This document shows positions 1-6,524 of a DNA stretch of 19,738 nucleotides, piece after piece; positions within the stretch are counted from its first letter, which is position 1; the number at the start of each line of letters is the position of its first letter. The translations under genes and the position numbers were made by a program. A model generated the notes under the pieces. It had not been told where the DNA came from and searched no databases. It was given only the letters and a program-made list of their open reading frames with translations. Source of the DNA: Promethearchaeota archaeon (GTDB lineage: Archaea; Asgardarchaeota; Lokiarchaeia; Sigynarchaeales; SOKP01); the NCBI GenBank assembly GCA_019058515.1, contig JAHPYY010000158.1:1-19738 (forward strand). The letters run 5' to 3'.

Positions 1-42
1 ATTATGTATCTTTAAGATTATAAATATCGCAATTATTTTTAA

Positions 43-368
43 ATAGTTTTAATCATTCTGCCTCACCACTTAGGAAAGTGGATATATAAAAAATTGAACA
101 ATCAAAACCCAGAACTACGACGACATGGACGAGTTGCAGCAGAAGAAGCGGTGCGGATATAATGCGACCAGTGATAACAAAAATAGATAAAAATATTAAG
201 AAGGGTGAGATTATTCGCATTGCCGATGAAAGGAACGATCAAACTTTAGCCATCGGTAAAGCGATGTATGACGCTAACGAGATGGAAACCAAAACGACGG
301 GTAAGGTTGTGAAAAACCTCCATACAATAAAAGATAAAATTTGGAATTTTGAAAAGAATTTCAAATAA
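43..368 (+). pseudogene. PUA-domain RNA-binding protein, C-terminal part, apparently frameshifted
   Basis: From the ATG at 162 the frame encodes 68 residues resembling the PUA domain of archaeal/eukaryal RNA-binding proteins (MCT-1/Tma20-like, also attached to RNA-modification enzymes): MRPVITKID, a hydrophobic strand, AIGKA, then GKVVKNLH and IW near the end. PUA domains bind structured RNA. Upstream codons in the same frame read GADI, so the text continues as GADIMRPVITKID, the usual start of this domain. The preceding linker, PHHLGKWIYKKL then NPELRRHGRVAAEEAV, is in another frame, open from 43 to a TAA at 160-162. Joining them needs a one-base shift between about 140 and 156. Without a shift, TAATG would be an overlapping stop/start and 162-368 a small separate PUA protein. 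No catalytic domain is seen upstream, where all frames are closed by about 46. PUA identity is fairly sure; whether it is broken is not. Confidence 0.55.
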
Positions 369-498
369 TGTGGATGTAAAGTAATATTCATCAATAATAA
401 AAGATGCTTTAATTGAAAAATTGCTTTATATTTATTTTTAAAATTGGTTAAAATAAGGTCTATCTAACTGTATTTTACCAAATAATTTTTCGAATCGA

Positions 499-532
499 AA
501 TTACGGGTGGTTGACCCCAAGTAATTCTTTTT
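499..532 (+). other. Hairpin with T-run (terminator-like or small structured RNA)
   Basis: AATTAC (499-504) and GGGT (505-508) pair with ACCC (514-517) and GTAATT (521-526), leaving loop GGTTG and a CAA bulge. CTTTTT follows at 527-532. The result is a ten-pair stem followed by Ts, which resembles an intrinsic terminator or the end of a small RNA. No gene is close upstream on the + strand except the PUA remnant ending at 368. Function is not known. Confidence 0.35.
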
Positions 533-537
533 AAGTA

Positions 538-634
538 ACTAGGTAAAATCGATTTACTAAGTGATTTAAATACCAGCGCTATAACATATAAATTGTAAAG
601 CGATTTGAGTATCATACAAAACAGATTTACAATT
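538..634. repeat. Cluster of inverted repeats in a gene-free stretch
   Basis: The stretch 369-688 has no convincing gene. It holds an imperfect palindrome with arms at 538-547 and 553-562 (8 of 10 positions complementary, ATCGA centre). It also holds a perfect 9-nt inverted repeat, AATTGTAAA at 591-599 and TTTACAATT at 626-634, with a 26-nt spacer. AT-rich sequence yields such repeats by chance, but three within about 140 nt, counting the hairpin at 499-526, is more than I see in other spacers here. It could be an operator region, an RNA gene, or leftovers of a mobile element; no choice can be made from sequence alone. Confidence 0.35.
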
Positions 635-780
635 GTAGAAAAACTTTTGTGTTATCTTCGTATTTTGTAGATCACACAGGGTTCTAAATTGGAAATTTTA
701 CGTATAATATTTAGATCTTATTCAGAAGGTATTATCATTGGTATTGAGATATCTTCTGAGCAATACAATACTGTGGTGAT

Positions 781-1092
781 GTGTGGAAAATGAGTATGTA
801 CCGATCTTATCTGTTGAAAAATAATTTTTATGCAAAAAAAGGTAATGAAAAAGATCCAAGTGCTGACAAAGTGTTCATTAAACACGAGCATGACATTGGA
901 GGGATTTACGCAATCATTCAAAACAACGATAAAAAGGGAGTTAAAATCATCTCTAACGGAGAGGCTCACTATTTTAACAATTTTGATAAACTTGATATGT
1001 TTTTAAGCAACTTAAAGCAAAGATCGGACGATTTTATGAGGATCTTGAGAAGAAAAAACATTTCGAGAAGATTGCGAACCCTCGAACTTTAA
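781..1092 (+). CDS. Small hypothetical protein, possibly frameshifted at its 5' end
   Basis: I do not recognise this gene. From a GTG at 781 it encodes 103 residues, charged and Lys/Asn-rich, with the regular stretch GGIYAIIQNNDKKGVKIIS and an Arg-rich C-terminus. No membrane segment, Cys cluster or known motif is visible. A second open frame from TTG 689 to TGA 791-793 encodes 34 residues of plausible beta-strand sequence (EGIIIGIEIS, then YNTVVMCGK) and overlaps the start of this one. One extra A in the AAAA run at 787-790 would fuse the two into a protein of about 133 residues. The real gene may therefore start at 689 and be broken or misassembled. No Shine-Dalgarno site precedes either start. 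The opposite strand is also open (718-969) but looks less protein-like. Confidence 0.45.
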   Translation: MWKMSMYRSYLLKNNFYAKKGNEKDPSADKVFIKHEHDIGGIYAIIQNNDKKGVKIISNGEAHYFNNFDKLDMFLSNLKQRSDDFMRILRRKNISRRLRTLEL

Positions 1093-1099
1093 AAATTAA

Positions 1100-1106
1100 T
1101 TTTTTT
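1100..1106 (+). terminator. T-run terminator after the small hypothetical gene
   Basis: Seven Ts begin eight bases after the stop codon and a pyrimidine-rich stretch follows. This is the usual form of archaeal transcription termination. It lies between two convergent genes. Confidence 0.4.
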
Positions 1107-1156
1107 CTCCACTCTCTCTTTTATGGGTAAGAAAAGGGAATTAATATTTTATAGGT

Positions 1157-2788
1157 TTATTTTATGGGCTGTAATCCGGATTGAAAATGACGCAATCGTA
1201 AATTAGCGCCGCGAGAAATCTTAACTTTGGGGATAATTTCCCGATTATCGAATAACTCACTTATTGCTGCTACAGCATATTTAATATGAGATAGACCGTA
1301 CATATTTCTTGGAATTGCAAATCTAACGAGATTTAAAATGCCTTTTCTTTGTTCTGTCGTCTTTTTGTCCCATTCGAACGCGAAGGGTCCTAATTCGCAG
1401 GCTCTGATTCCGTATCGTCTTAATAATTCTATTGTGAACCCTACTCCTCCGAAGTCCTCTACTTTCATATCGATTCCCTGAAAAAATTTATCCATATCTA
1501 AATAAACCGCATGTCCTCCTGGAGGTAAAACCACAGGAACATTTCGCTTAGCTAGCATTAATGCAAAATTTTGTACTTGTTGTATCCTACCCCTTAAATA
1601 ATTCTCATCTACTACTTCGTATAACCCTAAAGCAAGTGCCATGATATCTCTACCACTTAAACCCCCGTACGAATCGTTTCCAAAAGTTAGAATTTGAGTT
1701 TCTTTTAATTGAATCCCAATATCCCCATAGGTAGAAAATTTCCTATGGAATAGAACGTTATCCTTAAAAAACAAAGCTCCTCCCATATTTGCTAAACCAT
1801 CCTTCTTGAAACTAATCGTAAATCCATCTACATAGGAAAACATCTCTTTTACGATTGATGGAATGCTCTTCTCTTTATATCCTTTTTCGTAGTGCTTTAT
1901 AAAATACGCATTTTCCGCAAACCTACACGCGTCGAAAAATAAAGGTATTTCAAATTTTTTGGCAATTTTGTGCACCTGCTTTATGTTTTCAAGAGAAACA
2001 GGTTGTCCTGCAGCCGTGTTATTTGTAATTGTTATGTAAATCAATGGGATAGCTTCTACGCCTTTTTCGAGTATAAAGTTATTTAACATATCTATATTTA
2101 TATTTCCTTTAAATGGATTAGAACTCATAATTTGGGTGTAAGGGAAATCTGTTAAAACATCTGCTGAAAAAAGATTAACCGGATTTATCCCACTGGCTCT
2201 TATGTTTGCCTCTGTTGTATCAAAAAGTCCGTTACTAGGTATAAAATACTCTCTATTTGGATCTTGTTTTTTCAAAATTCTGCTTAATGTAGAAAATAGT
2301 AAGAATTCCGCACAACGACCTTGAGGAACGATAAATGCGTTTGGTCTTACTAATTGAGCTAAGCCACCATTAACAAAACCTCCTTCATAGGAGTTGGTAT
2401 ACAAATCTTTAATTAAAGTTTCTACATTGCGCTCACCAGAAAGAATGAGTTTAAACGAGTTTTTAGGGTTGTCTCCTCTTTCAAAAGTGTCTCTAATAGA
2501 GTCTAACAGCACGTAATACCCTTTATTTCTTCCATAGGATTCGTCTCCATGAAATAATGCCGACCATTGTAAATCTGTCATCGCTCCAGAACCGCTATCA
2601 GAGAGAAAATCTAAAGTTAATAAATCTGCTGGAAAAGAAAACATGCTGTATTCAGTAGTCTTAAGTACTCGCTCTCTTTGTTCTTGAGTCACATTTTTGA
2701 TATTCCTAACCACGAGGCTTTTGCTAGAAGGAGGATTTTTGAGGATGTCTTTATTTTCTTTCATTTTAGGATTAAATAGTATTAACAT
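1157..2788 (-). CDS. tnaA: Tryptophanase (tryptophan indole-lyase)
   Basis: A PLP-dependent beta-eliminating lyase that splits L-tryptophan into indole, pyruvate and ammonia in the cytoplasm. The fold-type I family is plain: DSGSGAMTDLQW with GDESYG near residues 64-85, the cofactor-binding stretch FFDACRFAENAYF, and SFKKDGLANMGG with the likely Schiff-base Lys329. Two positions favour tryptophanase over tyrosine phenol-lyase. The phenol-binding Arg context (ERG in tyrosine phenol-lyase) is ELG here, and the C-terminal LRHF (His534) matches the tryptophanase His where tyrosine phenol-lyase has Phe. At 543 residues it is some 70 longer than typical enzymes. Part of the excess is the N-terminus, where an ATG at 2764 would remove eight residues. 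It stands alone, with no tryptophan permease beside it, and is divergent from the CBS gene. It was probably acquired from bacteria. Tyrosine phenol-lyase activity is the main alternative. Confidence 0.88.
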   Translation of the reverse strand: MLILFNPKMKENKDILKNPPSSKSLVVRNIKNVTQEQRERVLKTTEYSMFSFPADLLTLDFLSDSGSGAMTDLQWSALFHGDESYGRNKGYYVLLDSIRDTFERGDNPKNSFKLILSGERNVETLIKDLYTNSYEGGFVNGGLAQLVRPNAFIVPQGRCAEFLLFSTLSRILKKQDPNREYFIPSNGLFDTTEANIRASGINPVNLFSADVLTDFPYTQIMSSNPFKGNINIDMLNNFILEKGVEAIPLIYITITNNTAAGQPVSLENIKQVHKIAKKFEIPLFFDACRFAENAYFIKHYEKGYKEKSIPSIVKEMFSYVDGFTISFKKDGLANMGGALFFKDNVLFHRKFSTYGDIGIQLKETQILTFGNDSYGGLSGRDIMALALGLYEVVDENYLRGRIQQVQNFALMLAKRNVPVVLPPGGHAVYLDMDKFFQGIDMKVEDFGGVGFTIELLRRYGIRACELGPFAFEWDKKTTEQRKGILNLVRFAIPRNMYGLSHIKYAVAAISELFDNREIIPKVKISRGANLRLRHFQSGLQPIK

Positions 2789-3021
2789 TAATTCATGTGT
2801 ATTGAAATAATATATAATGTGTGTTTTAATTATTTAATTTGTTTAATTTCCACGCATTCCCACCTTTTACCCGCGTAAATGAATCCTTACTATTTTTTGG
2901 GTCTCAGCATTTGATTTGTGCACATCTTTTGGGTTTAATGATTTCTTATAAAAACATTTAAATTGCTAGCTTAGTTGTTTGTTGCATAGTAAACAAAAAT
3001 TTACCCATAAATTGAAATAAA
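2789..3021. promoter_or_regulatory. Divergent promoter region, tryptophanase / CBS gene
   Basis: These 233 nt separate two outward-reading genes and must hold both promoters. For the rightward gene, TTATAAAA at 2946-2953 is a good archaeal TATA box, placing the transcript start near 2975-2985 and leaving a leader of about 40 nt. A second A/T box (TTTAAA) lies at 2957-2962. No clear Shine-Dalgarno site is seen before the ATG at 3022. On the other strand the region is too A/T-rich to single out one box. Confidence 0.4.
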
Positions 3022-4014
3022 ATGAGCAAAGCAAAAGAAGAATATTACGTAAAGGATCTTGTTATCGACGATGAATACGGTATAGTAGACTCTGGTGCTA
3101 GCGTGAAAGATGCAGCGTCTAAAATGAAGGAACTTGGCGTTCCAGATTTAGTTGTTGTAGAAAAAGCTTCTAAAGATGTTCTTGGAGTAATCGCTGATTT
3201 TGATATCGTGCAAAATGTAGTAGCTGAAGGAAAAGATGCGGCCAAAGAAAAAGTAGATTCCGTCATGTATCAGATTGAACCCGTTACACTGAACACTTCA
3301 GTCTCCGAAGCGTTTGCCAAGATGCGAGATTTACAAGTCAATGTAGTCCCCGTTCTCGATGGGACAAAACTCGTCGGAGTTTGCAGCATACAAGACTGTT
3401 GGAGCTTTATTCCTGACGAAACTCCCGATATAGTGGGATTTATTCCTACTAAAAATCCTAACCTAGCGGAATTTTGGTTTGCAAGCGTTTGCGCTATTCT
3501 TGCGTTTGTATTAGGAGTAGTATTACCCTTAGCAGGAATTTTTGGGTTCTTTATTGCAAGCCAATCAGATATAATGGCACTTCTCGGAATTGCTGATGCA
3601 CGAGGAGGTACAGCAGATTTCTTTTTGTTTGATGTTCTCGGTGTGGATTTTTTCGTTCCCTTATTAAGCTTTTCGAACAGAGGGGGACCAATTTGGATAT
3701 TAATTCCTGTGTTTAGCGTCTTAATCATAATATTTGGCATCCTAGGACTACTGTCTCTGATTTATACGAGTTACACCGATATTAAAAACATTCAGACCGG
3801 ATTTCTGGTGAGGTTGGTTATTCCACTTATTTGGGTGCTCCTCTTAGTCTTTCAATGGATATTCTTTGGGATCGGATTCGTTACTGCCCCAGTTGCGATA
3901 GAGGTTAGCATCGATGGGGTAGGTCTAACCATGTCAATCGTTTCGATGATTTTAATTTTATTAGCAATAAATAGAGAATATATTTTCGTCCAGAAAAAAG
4001 GGGTGACAGGTTAA
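3022..4014 (+). CDS. CBS-domain pair fused to a four-helix membrane domain
   Basis: Residues about 10-130 form two CBS repeats (SVKDAASKMKELGVPDLVVV ending in VIADFDIV, then SVSEAFAKMRDLQVNVVPV ending in VGVCSIQDCW). Paired CBS domains usually bind adenine nucleotides and act as energy or ligand sensors. The rest is a membrane domain with hydrophobic segments near 152-178, 224-249, 263-287 and 300-317, and a polar loop of about 45 residues after the first, containing the Gly-rich stretch ADARGGTADF. This domain is not one I recognise; it is not a CNNM or chloride-channel architecture. The CBS part should face the cytoplasm. The next gene starts one nucleotide after the stop, so the two are almost surely co-transcribed and may work as a complex: a sensor (this protein) and an effector or scaffold (the next). 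Start is ATG; function beyond ligand sensing is unknown. Confidence 0.75.
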   Translation: MSKAKEEYYVKDLVIDDEYGIVDSGASVKDAASKMKELGVPDLVVVEKASKDVLGVIADFDIVQNVVAEGKDAAKEKVDSVMYQIEPVTLNTSVSEAFAKMRDLQVNVVPVLDGTKLVGVCSIQDCWSFIPDETPDIVGFIPTKNPNLAEFWFASVCAILAFVLGVVLPLAGIFGFFIASQSDIMALLGIADARGGTADFFLFDVLGVDFFVPLLSFSNRGGPIWILIPVFSVLIIIFGILGLLSLIYTSYTDIKNIQTGFLVRLVIPLIWVLLLVFQWIFFGIGFVTAPVAIEVSIDGVGLTMSIVSMILILLAINREYIFVQKKGVTG

Positions 4015-4015
4015 A

Positions 4016-5509
4016 GTGCCTCGTGGTGGTGGCGGTGGATTTCGTGGTGGAGGCGGGTTTGGCGGAGGTTTTAGGGGAGGCTTTAGCGGTGGAGGTTTTA
4101 GGGGTGGAGGTGCTACCTTCAGATCAAGAAGCATGGGTTCTAGCGGTCGACCTTTTGGGAGAACAGGAGCTTCACGCACAGTCACTGGACAGCGTAGAGG
4201 TCCGTATAGACACACTTACTACCGCCCTCATAGGAGATACTACTATCGTTATGGTTGGTATAGACCGTGGTACTACCGTTGGTGGTACTCTCCTTGGTGG
4301 TCAGGATACTATTATAGACCTTGGTTTTATTCACCTGTATATATCGTTGGAGGTATATCTTTAGTAATAATCGCAGCACTTATTATCCTTCCGTTATTTG
4401 GAGTTGCGTTATTGTTCCCATTCAACGGTGCGGATTCCTCTGGAGACGTAAATTATCGTTCTACAAAAACCTTATATTTCAATGAATATTGGTACGAGTA
4501 CGAGTATATCAACGCTGGTAACGACATTACTTTTTCTGTGCAGTCTTCTCCAAGTTTAATAACATTTGCGATATACGACGCTCCATTCGAGTCGTTGCCC
4601 ACAACCACATATCAAGGATCATACTCTGATACTTTAAGTTTAACTAGCGGGGAATTCGGATATTATTCGTTATTTTTACGGCCAGGATCGTCGCTTTCTT
4701 ACTCGTATACGGCATCAAATCAGGTAGATTTCTTCATCGTTAACGCTGACAATTTTAACGAGTGGAACCAATATGGAGACCCAAGTTATTTTGATTTTAA
4801 AGAAAATACGCAAAGCTATAGTGGACAGATTACAATTAACCGCGGTCAAGATTATTATTTAGTCTGGTACAACGATTTAACTTCAGCAGTTAGTGTTGAC
4901 TATACTATTAACTACATAGCAAACGATGTTGTGGACTTTACTGCTGCAGATTATTATGTGGAAGCAGTAGATTATATCCCAGAAACTACTTTTACCGTTC
5001 CAAGTAGTGGAGATTGGTATTTCTTCGTCTACTTTGATCCCATGGTGTCTCCTGAAGAATCTACGGATATCACATTCGATGTAACCTACGAGACAGGAGT
5101 ATCATCCTCTCAAAGATGGATTGATTTTTATCCAGTATTGATAGGAATCATCGTTGTTATAGCCATTGTAATAATACTTGCGTACGTGGCTAGACAAGGA
5201 CAAAAAAGACAAAAAACTAAAGCGAAACAGAAGGTGACTCAAGTCGAGAGTCCCAAAACTTTAGAAACTGTAAAACCTGCAGAAGTGCCTAAATCACCTT
5301 ACAAGCTTAATAAATGCGTGAATTGCGGGAGCACACTTAATAAAGATGCGGTGTTTTGTCCTAACTGCGGCAAGAAAGTATTAGGAAGAGATCTCGGAAC
5401 TTCAGATGTAGTAACTCCTGCAAAATCCAAAATCTGTTCTTTATGTGGATATGAATTAAAACCAGGCGCTAAATTTTGCGCGTATTGCGGTACAAAAGTC
5501 CAACAATAA
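4016..5509 (+). CDS. RGG/aromatic-rich two-helix membrane protein with two zinc ribbons
   Basis: A 497-residue protein of unusual build, started by GTG one base after the CBS gene. Residues 1-34 are almost only Gly, Phe and Arg (RGGGG, FGGGFRGG), like RGG boxes of RNA-binding or condensate-forming proteins. Residues about 60-107 are dense in Tyr, Trp and Arg (for example WYRPWYYRWW). A membrane helix spans about 108-135. A Tyr/Ser-rich, beta-looking domain of some 235 residues follows, with no cysteines seen, probably outside the cell. A second helix is at about 373-394, then a Lys/Gln-rich linker and two CxxC-x10-CxxC zinc ribbons (Cys434/437/448/451 and Cys474/477/488/491). Both ends would then be cytoplasmic. 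Zinc ribbons of this type commonly serve as interaction modules in archaeal membrane proteins. Binding of RNA or nucleic acid by the RGG part is inference only. No family name can be given. Confidence 0.75.
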   Translation: MPRGGGGGFRGGGGFGGGFRGGFSGGGFRGGGATFRSRSMGSSGRPFGRTGASRTVTGQRRGPYRHTYYRPHRRYYYRYGWYRPWYYRWWYSPWWSGYYYRPWFYSPVYIVGGISLVIIAALIILPLFGVALLFPFNGADSSGDVNYRSTKTLYFNEYWYEYEYINAGNDITFSVQSSPSLITFAIYDAPFESLPTTTYQGSYSDTLSLTSGEFGYYSLFLRPGSSLSYSYTASNQVDFFIVNADNFNEWNQYGDPSYFDFKENTQSYSGQITINRGQDYYLVWYNDLTSAVSVDYTINYIANDVVDFTAADYYVEAVDYIPETTFTVPSSGDWYFFVYFDPMVSPEESTDITFDVTYETGVSSSQRWIDFYPVLIGIIVVIAIVIILAYVARQGQKRQKTKAKQKVTQVESPKTLETVKPAEVPKSPYKLNKCVNCGSTLNKDAVFCPNCGKKVLGRDLGTSDVVTPAKSKICSLCGYELKPGAKFCAYCGTKVQQ

Positions 5510-5515
5510 CTAATC

Positions 5516-5526
5516 TTTTTTTTTTT
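5516..5526 (+). terminator. T11 terminator after the CBS/zinc-ribbon pair
   Basis: Eleven consecutive Ts start six bases after the stop codon, and further T-runs follow up to about 5535. This is among the longest T-runs in the window, and it suggests that the CBS/zinc-ribbon transcript ends here and that the next gene has its own promoter. Confidence 0.55.
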
Positions 5527-5610
5527 GTTTTATTTTATAGTTAATTTTTATTTCATGGTAATTTCATTCTACTTAAGTAAAACCATCGATTAAATTTTAG
5601 AAATTTAACC

Positions 5611-6396
5611 ATGGCAAGTTTTTTAATAACTATTTACACCATAGTCTCTATTTTTCTAGGAATTGGTCCTGCGATTATCTTTGCCATATGGAAATTTGGA
5701 TTAAAAAGGCAATTGTGGTTAGCTTGGGGATTAGGAGGACTGTTTTGGCTTTTAGCGCTAGCAGTGAGAATCGTTCCGCTTAACTTAATTGCTCTTACGG
5801 TTAATAACGCGTTCTTCCAAGTTTTCATCGGCGCTTTATTCGCGGGAATATTTGAAACGGTATTTAGGGTTATGGTTCTTCTTCTTTTATCGAAATACAC
5901 CGCAAACTCATCTGAAAAAGTTTACATGACGGGATTAGGATGGGGCACTGAAGAAGCGTTTGTAATTCACTCTCTTTCGCTCATTTCAATACTATTTCTT
6001 CCTGAAGGCAGCGAAACGCTATTACAATTGGAAGGCGTCGAATACGCATTACTTTTTGGAGGATTCGAACGTATAATTGCCGAAATTTTGCATGTGAATG
6101 TACTCATTCTTACATTTTACGGAATAAAGCAATATATAAAGCAAAACGAGCAATCAAAACCGCTAATTGAGAATTTTTATACTAGAGATCCTAGTCCTAT
6201 TTGGCTCTGGGTGATTTTTGCAGTAGCAATTCACTTTGCTTTCGATTTTATGTTAGTTTCTCTGATTTTTTACGTAGACATTATAACCGATTATTTAATT
6301 GGAGCCGTGTTCGCTGGGGTATTAACGGTTTACACCACAAATAGAATTAAATTTTATCCATTATTTCCAAAAAATACCGAAAAGCTAAATAATTAA
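5611..6396 (+). CDS. YhfC-like glutamic-type intramembrane protease homologue
   Basis: A 261-residue polytopic membrane protein with about seven or eight hydrophobic segments. It shows the scattered polar residues of the YhfC family, a distant branch of the CPBP/Abi-type glutamic intramembrane proteases. These are FETVFR (Glu82, Arg86), GWGTEEA (Glu114, Glu115), FERIIAEILH (Glu153, Arg154, His161) and IHFAFDF (His208, Asp212), each inside a hydrophobic stretch. The typical YhfC motif GxGxxE is GWGTEE here. If active it would cut membrane proteins within the bilayer; no substrate is known. It follows the RGG/zinc-ribbon gene by 101 nt with a T11 run between, so co-regulation is uncertain, but the two-helix zinc-ribbon protein is an obvious candidate partner. 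ATG start; no Shine-Dalgarno site. Family placement rests on motif reading, not alignment. Confidence 0.65.
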   Translation: MASFLITIYTIVSIFLGIGPAIIFAIWKFGLKRQLWLAWGLGGLFWLLALAVRIVPLNLIALTVNNAFFQVFIGALFAGIFETVFRVMVLLLLSKYTANSSEKVYMTGLGWGTEEAFVIHSLSLISILFLPEGSETLLQLEGVEYALLFGGFERIIAEILHVNVLILTFYGIKQYIKQNEQSKPLIENFYTRDPSPIWLWVIFAVAIHFAFDFMLVSLIFYVDIITDYLIGAVFAGVLTVYTTNRIKFYPLFPKNTEKLNN

Positions 6397-6450
6397 GTAC
6401 CTATTATTTTTAAAAATTCTATTATTAGAGAATAGTGACATCTATAATTG

Positions 6451-6459
6451 TTTAAATAA
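6451..6459 (+). promoter_or_regulatory. Candidate TATA box for the acyl-CoA synthetase gene
   Basis: TTTAAATAA sits 74 nt upstream of the TTG start. A transcript starting about 25-30 nt downstream would carry a leader of some 40 nt, long enough to include the Shine-Dalgarno site at 6511-6518. Confidence 0.4.
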
Positions 6460-6510
6460 TAAAACATCTAATAGATAACTATAATATTCAATTAAATTTA
6501 CAAAAAATAG

Positions 6511-6518
6511 AAGGAGGT
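6511..6518 (+). promoter_or_regulatory. Strong Shine-Dalgarno site deciding the TTG start
   Basis: AAGGAGGT ends six bases before TTG at 6525. It is near-perfect against the 16S 3' end and the only such site noticed in the window. It supports TTG 6525 as the start despite the weak codon. Confidence 0.75.
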
Positions 6519-6524
6519 TTCAAA

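Noticed and set aside
486..505. Possible tRNA T-arm (TTCGAATC)
   Set aside because: No acceptor stem, anticodon arm or CCA context could be built around it; the sequence instead fits an A/T-rich spacer.
3961..4215. Proline-rich open frame on the minus strand
   Set aside because: It is the complement of the Gly/Arg repeat region of the zinc-ribbon protein; GC-rich GGN repeats make open Pro frames on the other strand. No start signal or domain.
4023..4364. Alternative + frame (Val/Glu-rich) inside the RGG gene
   Set aside because: It arises from the same GGN repeats in another frame and ends without any domain. The frame from GTG 4016 continues into membrane helices and zinc ribbons and is clearly the real one.
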